DNA from: Oceanococcus atlanticus
Lineage (GTDB): Bacteria; Pseudomonadota; Gammaproteobacteria; Nevskiales; Oceanococcaceae
Assembly (NCBI RefSeq): GCF_002088235.1
Contig: NZ_AQQV01000001.1
Coordinates: forward strand, 1,240,001 to 1,304,000
Direction: 5' to 3'
Length of the DNA stretch: 64,000 bases
A program made the position numbers and the translations under genes. Of the stretch, positions 8,169-17,883 are shown piece after piece (position 1 is the stretch's first letter; the number at the start of each line of letters is the position of its first letter). The notes beneath the pieces were generated by a model. It was not told the origin of the DNA, did not search any database, and worked only from the letters and a program-made list of their open reading frames with translations.

Positions 8169-9292
8169 TCCTGCTCACCCTGGGCATTGTCAGCCCGTGC
8201 CTGTGGGCTAACCAGCTTGAGGTGCACAGCACGCACAGTGCTCTACGCTTCGAAGTGCCGGACCTGCTTTATCAGGCCGGCGCCACCGCCGACTTCGCCG
8301 GCCTGCAGATTGTCGACGGTGCCGGCCAGAATCTGGCCTATGCCGTCTGCGCAGAACGCGAGCAGCGTCGCGCCCAGGCTGCAGTGCCTGTCATGGGACT
8401 ACCTGACCTGGCGCGCCCGCAGCTCGACGCCGATAACGCGCTCAGTTACTCGCATCCGGCCGGTGCGGGCAGCACGCAAAGCGTTGTGGAATGGGTCCTG
8501 GATCTGCGTCAGCTTGAGGGCGCCACGGGCACCCTGATGGGCTTGCCGCCAATCGCTGAACTGCGTATCTCGCCCAATCTGCAGCAATGGAGTGCCGCAC
8601 TCGAATTTCAGCAGAACGGTGAAACGCTGTCGTTCGAACCGCGCCCGCTGAGCTTTGTTCGCGTCCGTCCACAAAGCGCACCTGCAGGCAACCAGCCACC
8701 GCCCACAGTGATCGCGGTGGAGGAACAACAACGTCAGGCCCGGGCGATTCACTGGTTTGAACCGCCACGCAATGCCCAGGACCACTACCTCAATCCCCGC
8801 CGGCTGCCGATTTTTGCTGCCCGCCTGAAGACCGAGCGCGACATTGCCAGCGCCGACTGGACTCTGCAATCACGCCAGGGCGAGTGGGACGCATGGAAGC
8901 CACGCGGACGCGTGAGCGCCGGCAGCCAGTCACCGCTGCTGCGCTTCAGCGCCGTCACCGATCCGCAGTGGCGGGTTGGCCCGCACGACACCGATGCGTT
9001 GGAGCTGGGCCATGCCCGCTATGAACTGCGCATTCCCGATATTGCCCACTCCGGCCCTTTGCGCATGTTGCTGCACAAGCGCGGCGGATTCGGCCCGAGT
9101 TTGTCCTGCCGCAGCACCGAAAACCTGCCCATTCAGGCGCCCGAGCGGATCGAGGTGGTTGATGAAGACAGCGCGACCGCTCAAACCACACAGCCAAACA
9201 ACCTGCGCAACGGGTTCCTGCTACTGGTCATGGTGGTAATTGGCGCAGGCTTGATTGCAAGACGCTTCCTCCTGCGCCGGCAAGGACGCTAA
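8132..9292 (+). CDS. DUF3999-like membrane-anchored periplasmic protein
   Basis: A 386-residue protein with an N-terminal signal sequence (residues about 10-26, ending near LWANQ), a long beta-rich periplasmic region and a single C-terminal membrane helix (GFLLLVMVVIGAGLIARRF, about residues 355-375) with an arginine-rich tail. The layout fits the DUF3999 family; I base this on general architecture and cannot confirm it. It starts inside the 3' end of priA, so the two are probably co-transcribed. Function unknown. Confidence 0.6.
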   Translation: MVHRRRPTKPRLILLTLGIVSPCLWANQLEVHSTHSALRFEVPDLLYQAGATADFAGLQIVDGAGQNLAYAVCAEREQRRAQAAVPVMGLPDLARPQLDADNALSYSHPAGAGSTQSVVEWVLDLRQLEGATGTLMGLPPIAELRISPNLQQWSAALEFQQNGETLSFEPRPLSFVRVRPQSAPAGNQPPPTVIAVEEQQRQARAIHWFEPPRNAQDHYLNPRRLPIFAARLKTERDIASADWTLQSRQGEWDAWKPRGRVSAGSQSPLLRFSAVTDPQWRVGPHDTDALELGHARYELRIPDIAHSGPLRMLLHKRGGFGPSLSCRSTENLPIQAPERIEVVDEDSATAQTTQPNNLRNGFLLLVMVVIGAGLIARRFLLRRQGR

Positions 9293-9322
9293 AATGGCTG
9301 GTTTTGCGCTGCCGCATACCGT

Positions 9323-11050
9323 ATGAAGGACACTCTTCAAGCCCTGCTCAATCAGGCTGCCGACAGTCTCGGCATTGCCGTACCCAACGCGGCGAAGATC
9401 GAATCCACCCGTGACAAGGCGCACGGCGATCTGGCTTCCAATATCGCCATGGTCTGCGCCAAGCAGGCTGGCAAGCCCCCTCGCGAACTGGCCCAGGCCC
9501 TGATCGAGGCGCTGCCGGCGCATCCCGCTGTGGCCAAGGCCGAGGTGGCCGGCCCCGGCTTCATCAATATCTTCCTGGCCAGCGACCGCTATCACGCCAT
9601 GCTGCGCGAGATCGTCAGCGCGGGTGAGCGCTGGGGCCAGGCCGAACCCGGCAGCGGCAACCGAGTCCTGCTCGAATTCGTATCCGCCAATCCCACCGGC
9701 CCTCTGCACGTGGGGCATGGTCGCGGCGCGGCCTACGGCGATTGTCTGGCCCGCCTGCTGCGCGCAGCAGGCCATCAGGTCGACAGCGAGTACTACGTCA
9801 ACGATGCTGGGCGTCAGATGGACATCCTGGCCCTGTCGGTGTGGCTGCGCCACATCGAGCAGCAGGGCGTGGCCGTAATCTTTCCCGGCCGCGCCTACCA
9901 AGGCGACTACGTGCGCGAGTCGGCCCAGCGTCTGGACGCGGATGGGCTGAACAATGCTGATGCCACCTTGTTCGACGATCTGCCCACCGATGATGCAGAG
10001 ACCGGCGATGCGCGCCTTGATGCATTGATCGAGCGGGCCAAGCAGACACTCGGCAAAGACGGTTTCGCCCGCGTGCTCGACCATGCCCTCAAGGAGCAGC
10101 TGGGCGGCATTGCCGATGACTTAAGTGCCTTCCGGGTTGATTTCCAGGCCTGGGCTTCGGAGCGCAGCGTGGTCGACAAGGGCGAAGTCAGCAAAGCCCT
10201 GGCGCAGCTGGAAAAAGGCGGACACACCTACCGCCAGGACGGCGCCCTGTGGTTTGCCAGCAGCCGCTTCGGTGATGACAAGGACCGTGTGCTGCTGCGC
10301 GCCAATGGCAGTGCCACCTACTTTGCCAACGACATCGCCTACCACCTGGACAAACTGGAGCGCGGCTACGACCGCTTGATCGACGTCTGGGGTCAGGATC
10401 ATCACGGCTACATCAAGCGCATGAGCGCCGCCGTCGAAGCACTGACCGGGCAATCCGACAAGCTCGACGTGCAGCTGGTGCAGTTCGTCAGCCTGCTGCG
10501 TGACGGCGAAAAGGTTTCGATGTCGACCCGCGCCGGCACCTACGAAACCCTGGAAGACTTGCGCAAGGAAGTCGGCGTGGACGCCGCACGCTTCTTCTAT
10601 GTGATGCGTTCCAACGACCAGCAGCTTGAGTTCGACCTCGCCCTGGCTACCCAGAAGAGCAACGACAACCCGGTTTTCTATGTGCAATACGCACATGCGC
10701 GCGTGGCCAGCGTGTTCCGTCAGTTGAGCGAAAAGCAGTGGACCTTTGATGCCGAGCGTGCGGCAGAGCAGCTCGACCAACTGGATGCTGACATCGAACG
10801 CGAAGTGCTCAAGCAACTGGCCCGCTTCCCCGACATGGTTCAGGCTGCGGCCACGCAGCTGGCACCGCAACTCATCGTGCATTACCTGCGTGAGCTGGCC
10901 GAGCTGTATCACCGCTACTACAACAGTTCGGCCTTCCTGATCGAAGACGCTGCCCTGCGCGATGCCCGCCTGTACCTCAATCTGGCGGTTCAGCAGGTCT
11001 TGCGCAATGGTCTGGCCCTGCTTGGCGTGGACGCACCGGACAAGATGTAA
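9323..11050 (+). CDS. argS: Arginyl-tRNA synthetase
   Basis: A 575-residue class I aminoacyl-tRNA synthetase. The N-terminal Arg-tRNA-binding domain starts at MKDTLQALLNQAADSLG. The HIGH signature is PTGPLHVGHGRGAAYGD (near residue 130), and the KMSKS-equivalent loop is DGEKVSMSTRAG (near 395), a form common in bacterial ArgRS. The C-terminal DALR anticodon-binding domain includes YYNSSAFLIED. The stop codon overlaps the next ATG by one base (TAATG), so the SPOR gene is translationally linked. Confidence 0.96.
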   Translation: MKDTLQALLNQAADSLGIAVPNAAKIESTRDKAHGDLASNIAMVCAKQAGKPPRELAQALIEALPAHPAVAKAEVAGPGFINIFLASDRYHAMLREIVSAGERWGQAEPGSGNRVLLEFVSANPTGPLHVGHGRGAAYGDCLARLLRAAGHQVDSEYYVNDAGRQMDILALSVWLRHIEQQGVAVIFPGRAYQGDYVRESAQRLDADGLNNADATLFDDLPTDDAETGDARLDALIERAKQTLGKDGFARVLDHALKEQLGGIADDLSAFRVDFQAWASERSVVDKGEVSKALAQLEKGGHTYRQDGALWFASSRFGDDKDRVLLRANGSATYFANDIAYHLDKLERGYDRLIDVWGQDHHGYIKRMSAAVEALTGQSDKLDVQLVQFVSLLRDGEKVSMSTRAGTYETLEDLRKEVGVDAARFFYVMRSNDQQLEFDLALATQKSNDNPVFYVQYAHARVASVFRQLSEKQWTFDAERAAEQLDQLDADIEREVLKQLARFPDMVQAAATQLAPQLIVHYLRELAELYHRYYNSSAFLIEDAALRDARLYLNLAVQQVLRNGLALLGVDAPDKM

Positions 11051-11622
11051 TGGCCCGCGATTACGCACGACAGCGCAAGGAAGCGCCGCGCCGCACGCAC
11101 ACCAACAACAGCCGTGGCCTGCCCGGCTGGTTGTGGGCGCTGTGCGGCCTGACCCTGGGCTTGGGCATCGCTGCGATCGTGTTCATCGTCTACCGTCCGG
11201 TGGAATCGCCGGCCGTGGTCCAGGGCCCGCCCAGCCGCCCTGTGGCCACCCCAACGCCCGGACCGGTGGTGCCGCCACGTCAGGAGTCGCGCTTCAAGTT
11301 CTACGATGGGCTGGCCAAAGCCCAGGTGCGCCCCAACGAGGATGCGTACAAAGTCGAACCGCCCCCGCCAGCGGCCGAGGACACCAGTCGCTATGTCATC
11401 CAGGCCGGCTCCTTCCGGGCCCGCGATGATGCCGAACGGCGCAAGGCCAACATCGCTCTACTGGGCTTCGAATCGACCATCAAACAGGTTGATCTGCTTG
11501 ACCGCGGCACCGTCTATCGTGTGCAGGTGGGGCCGGACATGAGTCGCGATGCCGCCGAGAAAGCCATGCGCCAGCTGGCCGACAACGACATCGACAGCTT
11601 CGCCACACGCGCAGGCGGCTGA
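11050..11622 (+). CDS. SPOR domain-containing membrane protein (FtsN-like architecture)
   Basis: A 190-residue bitopic protein: a basic cytoplasmic start (RQRKEAPRRTHTNN), one membrane helix (residues about 27-50), a proline-rich periplasmic linker, and a C-terminal SPOR domain from about residue 112. The SPOR domain shows RYVIQAGSFRARDDAERRKA and GTVYRVQVGP. SPOR domains bind glycan strands lacking stem peptides at the septum. A gene of this type right after argS is common in gammaproteobacteria. FtsN function is plausible but not proven; E. coli FtsN is longer. Confidence 0.85.
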   Translation: MARDYARQRKEAPRRTHTNNSRGLPGWLWALCGLTLGLGIAAIVFIVYRPVESPAVVQGPPSRPVATPTPGPVVPPRQESRFKFYDGLAKAQVRPNEDAYKVEPPPPAAEDTSRYVIQAGSFRARDDAERRKANIALLGFESTIKQVDLLDRGTVYRVQVGPDMSRDAAEKAMRQLADNDIDSFATRAGG

Positions 11623-11663
11623 GCACGCTACACTTGCGGCCCTAGCGACCGCGAGGATTCAAC

Positions 11664-12146
11664 ATGAGCTTCTACGATTTCAGCGCCAAAACCATTGATG
11701 GCCAAGATAAACCGCTGGCCGACTATCAAGGCCAGGTGGTTCTGGTCGTCAACACCGCGAGCAAATGTGGCTTCACCCCGCAGTACGAAGGTCTTGAGGC
11801 GTTATATCGCGACTACAAGGACAAAGGCCTGGTCATCCTGGGCTTTCCGTGCGATCAGTTCGGCCACCAGGAACCGGGCGACGAGGATGAGATCAAGAAT
11901 TTCTGTTCTCTGACCTACGACGTGACCTTCCCCATGTTTGCCAAAATCAAGGTCAACGGTGACGACGCGCACCCGGTCTACCAGCACCTCAAACAGGCTC
12001 AGCCCGGCGTGCTGGGTTCAAAAGGCATCAAATGGAACTTCACCAAGTTCCTGGTCGACAAATCAGGCAAGGTGGTCAAACGCTACGCGCCGACCGACAA
12101 GCCTGCGGCCCTGGCCAAAGATATCGAAGCTTTGCTGGCGGCCTGA
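11664..12146 (+). CDS. Glutathione peroxidase family protein (Cys type)
   Basis: A 160-residue thioredoxin-fold peroxidase. The catalytic triad region is recognisable: ASKCGFTPQYEGLE (peroxidatic Cys near residue 36), GFPCDQFGHQEPG (Gln) and KWNFTKFLVDK (Trp). It uses cysteine, not selenocysteine, so it probably takes electrons from thioredoxin, like BtuE-type enzymes. Start at ATG 11664. It is convergent with ppk1; the two stop codons are only 2 bp apart and no hairpin terminator lies between them. Confidence 0.93.
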   Translation: MSFYDFSAKTIDGQDKPLADYQGQVVLVVNTASKCGFTPQYEGLEALYRDYKDKGLVILGFPCDQFGHQEPGDEDEIKNFCSLTYDVTFPMFAKIKVNGDDAHPVYQHLKQAQPGVLGSKGIKWNFTKFLVDKSGKVVKRYAPTDKPAALAKDIEALLAA

Positions 12147-12148
12147 GC

Positions 12149-14272
12149 CTAGCGCTTAGCCAGCATCAAACGGCGCTGGGCGGCGCGAATTTTGCGCCGT
12201 CCTTGCTGGGCCCGAACGCGCACGTAGCTGCCGTCGGGCTGGCCTTCCCAGGCCTGAGTTTCGTCCGCGATGTAGATTTTGAGCTCGCGGATCACACGCT
12301 CGCGAATGCGTCGGTCATCCAGCGGGAAACCGATCTCCACGCGACGGAAGAAATTGCGCTCCATCCAGTCGGCACTGGAGCACCACACTTCGGGCTGACC
12401 AGCGTTTTCGAAATAAAACACCCGAGTGTGCTCAAGAAAACGCCCGACGACCGAAATCAAGCGGATATTTTCTGACAAGCCGGGCATGCCCGGACGCACG
12501 CAGGTCATGCCGCGCACGATCAGGTCGATCTTCACGCCAGCCTGCGAGGCGCGGTAAAGCGCCGCAATACTGTCGCGCTCGACCAGCTGATTCATTTTCA
12601 GGATGATGCGCGCCGCTTTCCCCGCCCGTGCATTGTCGATCTCACGCTCAACCCGCTCGATCATGCCCTTGTGCAAGGTGAACGGCGAATGCAGCAGCTT
12701 TTCCAGCTGGGCCAGCTTGCCCAGGCTGGTCAACTGCAGAAACACCCGGTGGATATCGCGACCGATGGCCGGGTCGGCCGTGAGCAGGCCATAGTCGGTA
12801 TACAGACGGCTGGTGCGCGGGTGGTAGTTGCCGGTGCCCATATGCACATAGTTGCGCAGGCCATTGGCCTCCCGCCTGACCACCAGAATCATCTTGGCGT
12901 GGGTCTTGTGCCCAACCACCCCGTACACCACATGCGCGCCGGCTTCCTGCAAGCGTTCAGCCAAATCGATGTTTTCGGCCTCGTCGAAACGCGCGCGCAA
13001 TTCGATGACCACGGTCACTTCCTTGCCGGCACGCGCGGCCTGCAACAACGCTTCGACCACGGCCGAATCCGCCCCGGTGCGATACAACGTCTGCTTGATC
13101 GCCAATACCTTGGGATCTTTGGCCGCCTGACGCAGGAAATCCAGCACCGGCGCAAATGATTCGTAAGGGTGATGGAGCAGAACTTCCGTTTTGCGAATCG
13201 CCGAAAAAATGTCAGAACTGGAGGTCAAATGCGCCGGCACGCGTGGCGTAAAGGGCTCGAAACAGAGATCCGGCCGGTCGACTTTCTCTGACAGCTTCAT
13301 CAGACGGTTGAGGTTCACCGGACCATCAACCTGATAAAGCTGTTCCTCGCGCAGGCCATGCACGCGAAGCAGGTACTTGATCATCGCTTCGGGGCAGTTG
13401 TGGGCGACCTCAAGCCGAACCGCGTCGCCGAACTGGCGGCCCATCAATTCGCCTTCCAGCGCGATCAGCAGATCGTCGACCTCTTCTTCGTCAACGAACA
13501 AATCCGAATTACGCGTGACCCTGAACTGATAACAGCCGGTGACCCGCATGCCCGGGAACAGATCGGCCACGTAGGCATGGATCACCGAGCTGAGAAAGAC
13601 GAAATCATTGGTGCGGCCGTCGCACGCCTCGGGCGCAATCTGAATCAGACGCGGCAGCGCGCGCGGCGCCTGCACCACAGCCATGGTGGCGCTGCGCCCA
13701 AAAGCATCCTTGCCTTCCAGCGAAACGATGAAGTTGAGACTCTTGTTGAGAACGCGCGGGAACGGGTGCGCCGGATCCAGCCCGATTGGCGACAGAATCG
13801 GCAGCAACTCGTTATTGAAGTACTCGCGCAGCCAGTCATCCATGCGCGGATTGGCGGTGAACTGACGACGCCGCACAAAGCGGATGCCCTGCTCTGCCAG
13901 CAACGGAATCAGAACTTCATTGAGCACCCGGTATTGCTCTGCAACCAGCTCATGAGCACGCTCTGAAATGGCGCTGAGCAGGTCGCCTGCCGACATATTG
14001 TCAGGCCCACCGGTGGGCGCTCCCGCACTGAGCTTCTGTTGCAGCCCGGCAACCCGGACCTCGAAAAACTCGTCCAGATTGGAGCAGGAAATGCACAAAT
14101 ACTTCAGGCGTTCCAGCAGCGGCACACGCCCATCTCGCGCCTGAGCCAACACACGCCGATTAAACTCCAGCAGGCTCAGCTCACGGTTGAAGAAGTTTTC
14201 CGGACGCAGCGCGTCCTCCGCGCTCAGCGGTGCCAGTTGGTCCTGTTCGGAAGAAGTCGCCAGAGCATCCAT
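12149..14272 (-). CDS. ppk1: Polyphosphate kinase 1
   Basis: A 707-residue enzyme that reversibly polymerises ATP gamma-phosphate into polyphosphate. The N-domain begins FFNRELSLLEFNRRVLAQA. The catalytic phospholipase D-like half shows LAIKQTLYRTGADS, the conserved histidine motif GHKTHAKMILVVRR, and HMGTGNYHPRTSRLYTDYG with the second conserved histidine. Length and motifs are complete. It is not next to ppx, which is 33 kb away in this window. A cluster of polyphosphate-associated domains (CHAD/CYTH) lies 4-9 kb downstream in plus coordinates. Confidence 0.96.
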   Translation of the reverse strand: MDALATSSEQDQLAPLSAEDALRPENFFNRELSLLEFNRRVLAQARDGRVPLLERLKYLCISCSNLDEFFEVRVAGLQQKLSAGAPTGGPDNMSAGDLLSAISERAHELVAEQYRVLNEVLIPLLAEQGIRFVRRRQFTANPRMDDWLREYFNNELLPILSPIGLDPAHPFPRVLNKSLNFIVSLEGKDAFGRSATMAVVQAPRALPRLIQIAPEACDGRTNDFVFLSSVIHAYVADLFPGMRVTGCYQFRVTRNSDLFVDEEEVDDLLIALEGELMGRQFGDAVRLEVAHNCPEAMIKYLLRVHGLREEQLYQVDGPVNLNRLMKLSEKVDRPDLCFEPFTPRVPAHLTSSSDIFSAIRKTEVLLHHPYESFAPVLDFLRQAAKDPKVLAIKQTLYRTGADSAVVEALLQAARAGKEVTVVIELRARFDEAENIDLAERLQEAGAHVVYGVVGHKTHAKMILVVRREANGLRNYVHMGTGNYHPRTSRLYTDYGLLTADPAIGRDIHRVFLQLTSLGKLAQLEKLLHSPFTLHKGMIERVEREIDNARAGKAARIILKMNQLVERDSIAALYRASQAGVKIDLIVRGMTCVRPGMPGLSENIRLISVVGRFLEHTRVFYFENAGQPEVWCSSADWMERNFFRRVEIGFPLDDRRIRERVIRELKIYIADETQAWEGQPDGSYVRVRAQQGRRKIRAAQRRLMLAKR

Positions 14273-14284
14273 GATCCGGCAATT

Positions 14285-15799
14285 TTAGCCTGAATGCGTG
14301 ACTCTTTTTTGACGCCGGTAAGCGAACAGCCAAGCCACGAACAGCAATAGACTGCCGCCGGCACCGCTACCACCGCCGCTGCCCGCAGGTTCCGGGCTGG
14401 GCGTCGCCGCCGGTGTCGGGCTGGCCGATGGGCTCGGCGTAGCAGTCGGCGTGGGAGTGGGAGTGGGAGTGGGAGTAGGAGTTGGTGTTGGCGTGGGTGT
14501 TGGTGTTGGCGACACCACTCCACCCGGCCCCATACCGGAATGAACCAATACACCGCTGTTGTCCGGGTCCAACCAGCACTTCAACTGGCCGCTGCACAGA
14601 CCAGACTCCTGCCAGGCCACCTGCAAACGTCCGTAGAAATCGGCCGAGGATGGACTGGAGCACGATGCACCGCCCCCCGACAACATGCCGACAGCGTGCC
14701 CATTCTGGTTCCACAAGCCAGAGCCTGATGAACCCTGCTCGGTCGTGCCGTCATCCCACACAATCCGCCAAGACGATACATTGCGACCATCAATGGTCAC
14801 ATTCTGGGCTGTGGGTGGATCATTGAAAAAGCTGATGGATTTCTGGTCACCGCTGGGGTGATGAACCCCCACACCGCTCTGTGCTTTGACCGTGGTCGCA
14901 TCCCAACCACTCCAAAACGGCTGAAAGCTCGCCGGAATGGATGCCGGACTGGACGCACTGCCGACCACCAGCAAGGTGAAATCAGCGCTGTCGCCGCTGG
15001 CCAGCACCTCAACACCGTTGAAATTGAAACTCGGATCAGGCGACGGATGACTGTGCAACGCGGAGTTGCCGCAACTGTCATCCTCGTAACGCCAGTAGAC
15101 CTGCACGCTGTCCTCATTGGACGCGTTCATACCGCAGTGATTCGCGGTCAAAATATAGGGCGTCCCATCATTGCGCGTGTTGTTGACCAGAAACCCGGAG
15201 CAGGAAAACAGCGAGCTGCCTTCCTGGTACTGCAACAGCACCGTACTGTCGACCTGATCCTGCCAGTCCCCGGCCTGAGCGCAGACCGTGTCGATATTGC
15301 AGGAGCCGTGCTTGAGACGATATCCGCCGGCTTCGGTCACCCCATAGAAAGCGCTGCCGAGGCGCAGGCTGGTGCCATCGGCATCCGGCGTGCGCAGCAC
15401 CAGAGTGACCTGCTCGCCCGGCAGCAGAGCGGTCCATAGTCGCCCATCGCGCACCTGCGTGGATGAGTAAGGCCCTTGTTCGCGCCCGTCCACCCCGTGC
15501 AGGGTCAAACTTGCGCCTGCGGGCAACACGACCTGCTCAAACAGAAAACTCAGGGACTTGGCGTTGGCCGCAAACAACGTCGCCTGCCAGATCGATTCAT
15601 CGCCTTCCTGCGACCAGCTGCCATCACGTCGCAAATCCAGGTCATAGCTCAAGGCCGTCGCAAAGCGCAGTGCGCCGGGCGCCGGATTGAGGAACTCGTC
15701 AACCACCTCCGCACTGGGTGCCGGCAAAGTGTAGAGAGGAGCGGCCTGAGCAGCGCTGCTCAGCCATAGACCAGCAAACACCAACAGGGCTTTGCGCAT
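14285..15799 (-). CDS. Secreted trypsin-like serine protease with Thr-Pro linker and GlyGly-CTERM tail
   Basis: A 504-residue precursor. Signal peptide residues 1-19 end in AQAA. The chymotrypsin-fold domain resembles lysyl endopeptidases: H221 in [10 protein letters not shown]273 in SADFTLLVV and S358 in GSSGSGLW. Many cysteines suggest disulfides. Residues about 431-475 are a (Thr-Pro)n linker. The tail has a Gly/Ser stretch, a membrane segment [12 protein letters not shown] and RRQKR, the GlyGly-CTERM/rhombosortase sorting pattern. Start ATG 15799 has AAGGCGG upstream; the longer open frame lacks a signal. Likely role: external proteolysis. Confidence 0.88.
   Translation of the reverse strand: MRKALLVFAGLWLSSAAQAAPLYTLPAPSAEVVDEFLNPAPGALRFATALSYDLDLRRDGSWSQEGDESIWQATLFAANAKSLSFLFEQVVLPAGASLTLHGVDGREQGPYSSTQVRDGRLWTALLPGEQVTLVLRTPDADGTSLRLGSAFYGVTEAGGYRLKHGSCNIDTVCAQAGDWQDQVDSTVLLQYQEGSSLFSCSGFLVNNTRNDGTPYILTANHCGMNASNEDSVQVYWRYEDDSCGNSALHSHPSPDPSFNFNGVEVLASGDSADFTLLVVGSASSPASIPASFQPFWSGWDATTVKAQSGVGVHHPSGDQKSISFFNDPPTAQNVTIDGRNVSSWRIVWDDGTTEQGSSGSGLWNQNGHAVGMLSGGGASCSSPSSADFYGRLQVAWQESGLCSGQLKCWLDPDNSGVLVHSGMGPGGVVSPTPTPTPTPTPTPTPTPTPTPTATPSPSASPTPAATPSPEPAGSGGGSGAGGSLLLFVAWLFAYRRQKRVTHSG
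14446..14511. repeat. Hexanucleotide tandem repeat coding for a Thr-Pro linker
   Basis: Imperfect tandem copies of a 6-bp unit (GTGGGA, GTTGGT and close variants on the plus strand) encode the alternating Thr-Pro stretch of the serine protease. Because the unit is six bases, copy-number change would alter linker length without changing frame. Confidence 0.8.
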
Positions 15800-15887
15800 G
15801 ATTTTCCGCCTTGATCGTTCGAGTCGAATTGAGTTTAACGCGTGACGCGCAAGAGCTGACCCTCGCGGCTCACGGTGCATTACAGGA

Positions 15888-16313
15888 TCAACGCAGATCT
15901 GCGCCCACGGCAGCAAGACCCGCAACAAAGTCGCGGGGCAAGTTGCGTGCCACCAGCGCTCCGATAAGCGGAAAACGCCCATCAAATACGATGCGGTAGT
16001 CGATACGGCAGCCGTCGCCGTCGGGGTGAAATTCGATCCGGCCATGGTGATTCTTGATCGGGCTGCCCTTGGTAACGGTGTACTCAATCAGGTGTGGCCG
16101 CTGAAAGCTCACCACGGTTTCCTCAAACCGCACTGGGCCAAGCCTGATCTCGCGCACCGAGCCGATGCCGTTCGGGTCATCCTGCCCTGTGGCGATACGG
16201 CGCGTGCGCCCGGGCCACAAACGGCCGAACTGTTCATGGTCGGCGAAGAATGCGAACACGGTGTCGGGGTCAGAGGTAAACCGATGTTTAATTTTGACCT
16301 GATGGCGGGGCAT
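15888..16313 (-). CDS. SRPBCC family (polyketide cyclase/lipid transport-like) protein
   Basis: A 141-residue protein that begins with a START-like strand (HQVKIKHRFTSDPDTVFAFF), the usual opening of SRPBCC/polyketide cyclase-like folds. It continues with the conserved beta pattern (GSVREIRLGPVRFEETVV) and a final amphipathic helix. GGAGAGAG precedes the ATG at 16313. Such proteins bind hydrophobic ligands; no substrate can be read from the sequence. It sits upstream of the secreted protease on the same strand with an 88-bp gap, so co-transcription is possible. Confidence 0.75.
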   Translation of the reverse strand: MPRHQVKIKHRFTSDPDTVFAFFADHEQFGRLWPGRTRRIATGQDDPNGIGSVREIRLGPVRFEETVVSFQRPHLIEYTVTKGSPIKNHHGRIEFHPDGDGCRIDYRIVFDGRFPLIGALVARNLPRDFVAGLAAVGADLR

Positions 16314-16400
16314 ATCTCTCTCTCCAGAAAATCCTATTCAGACTAACCTGTTGGCCAGACTCAGGACACGCCATAGGTGGCCGGTGTAGGCTCTTTGCAC

Positions 16401-17330
16401 ATGAATATTCCCGACTATCCGCACGAACGCACGCCCGGTTTCAATGCCGCAACCCTGGACCGCAAAGCTGAATGGCGCACCGATGAACAAGCACGTGAAC
16501 AGGCGCTTGATAGCGCCGTTCTAGTGCCCGTCTGTCGCTACCGTATGCCCATGCGCGGTGACGTCCTGGAAACGCTTCCCGCGCGCCAGTTTGCCGAGCG
16601 CCTCGATCAGGCGATTTGGCTGGGTCTATGGAACCAACGCTCGGTGTATACGCTGGAGGTCACGGATGCAGAAGCCGCACAGTGGCCCGAACTGCATTTC
16701 TCGGATTTGCGCGGCGCCGCGATGCGCTTGCAGCCTGACGATGCCGCCGTCATGGCCTACGCCCGCGCCATGATCTATTGGGCCAAGCGTCACCGCTATT
16801 GCGGGCGCTGCGGCAAAGCCACACGGCCCACCCATGCCGGCCATGTCTTGCGTTGTGACGCCTGCGACCTGGAGCATTACCCGCGCAGCGATCCTTCGAT
16901 GCTGGTGCAGGTCAGCGATGAACAGGACCGTTGCCTGCTCGGCCGTCAGCCGGGATGGCCTCCCGGCATGTGGTCGGTACTGGCGGGCTTCGTGGAACCG
17001 GGCGAAAGCATCGAGGACACGGTGATCCGCGAAGTGTGGGAGGAAGCGCGCATTCGGGTCACCGGGATGCGCTACTTCGCCTCGCAACCGTGGCCTTTTC
17101 CTGCCTCAGTCCTGATCGGTTATCACGCCGTGGGCGATGCCGAGACACCACAAGTCGAACAGGACGAACTGGAAGCCGCCGACTGGTTCAGCCGCGAACA
17201 GATCGCCGAAGGCCTGCGCAGCAAATCCTTCTTCATGCCACCGCCATTCACATTGTCCTTTCGCCTGATCGAGGCCTGGTATGACCACAACGCCGCTCAG
17301 CCATTGAGCGCGCTGATAGGACGCCGCTGA
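16401..17330 (+). CDS. nudC: NAD(+) diphosphatase / RNA deNADding enzyme NudC
   Basis: A 309-residue Nudix enzyme that hydrolyses NADH and removes NAD caps from RNA. The zinc ribbon is YCGRCGKAT ... LRCDACDLEHYPR (residues about 135-165). The Nudix box GFVEPGESIEDTVIREVWEE is complete with all catalytic glutamates. The NADH pyrophosphatase signature SQPWPFPAS follows the box as expected. The ATG at 16401 is preferred to a GTG at 16377. Only 13 bp separate it from the next gene, so they form an operon. Confidence 0.93.
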   Translation: MNIPDYPHERTPGFNAATLDRKAEWRTDEQAREQALDSAVLVPVCRYRMPMRGDVLETLPARQFAERLDQAIWLGLWNQRSVYTLEVTDAEAAQWPELHFSDLRGAAMRLQPDDAAVMAYARAMIYWAKRHRYCGRCGKATRPTHAGHVLRCDACDLEHYPRSDPSMLVQVSDEQDRCLLGRQPGWPPGMWSVLAGFVEPGESIEDTVIREVWEEARIRVTGMRYFASQPWPFPASVLIGYHAVGDAETPQVEQDELEAADWFSREQIAEGLRSKSFFMPPPFTLSFRLIEAWYDHNAAQPLSALIGRR

Positions 17331-17343
17331 GGGCTCGCAGGGC

Positions 17344-17883
17344 ATGCGTGAACTGCTGTTACTGCGCCACGGCAAGTCCGACTGGTCGGTTGCTGTCGAT
17401 GATTTTGACCGTCCTCTGAAGCCCCGCGGGCAGCTGGGCGCCGCCCGCATCGGAGGCTGGTTAAAACGCAACCGGCTGCTGCCTGATGTGGTGGTCAGCT
17501 CACCCGCGGTGCGCGCACGCGAGACCGCAAAATTGTGCGTCGACGCGCTGGGCCCCAAGTCGGAACGACTCGACATTCACTTCGATGCGCGTCTGTATCA
17601 CGCCGAAAGCGATGACTTCGAACCCATTTTGCGCGCGCTACCCAACCCTGCGCAGCGCATTTTGCTGGTCGGCCATAACTTCGGCATGGAGGATTTTCTG
17701 CTCAACCAATGCAGCGCACCGCCAGCGCGCCGCCCAGACGGCAAGCTGCTCACGACCGCCACCTTGGCACGCCTGGGCTATCCACGCGGCACGGCGCTGG
17801 GCACGCCCGGCAGCGCTCAGCTGCTCGCCCTGATCCGCGCCCGCGACCTACCCGACGCGGACGACTACAAGGTTTTGAAATAG
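17344..17883 (+). CDS. Histidine phosphatase family protein (SixA-like)
   Basis: A 179-residue branch-1 histidine phosphatase. The catalytic RHG motif is in LLLLRHGKSDW at the N-terminus, with the second arginine region VVSSPAVRARETAKL and the late histidine motif LLVGHNFGMEDFL. SixA enzymes remove phosphate from histidines of phosphorelay proteins; the substrate here is unknown. Its last 19 bp overlap, on the opposite strand, the 3' end of the Nudix gene of the CHAD operon. Confidence 0.85.
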   Translation: MRELLLLRHGKSDWSVAVDDFDRPLKPRGQLGAARIGGWLKRNRLLPDVVVSSPAVRARETAKLCVDALGPKSERLDIHFDARLYHAESDDFEPILRALPNPAQRILLVGHNFGMEDFLLNQCSAPPARRPDGKLLTTATLARLGYPRGTALGTPGSAQLLALIRARDLPDADDYKVLK

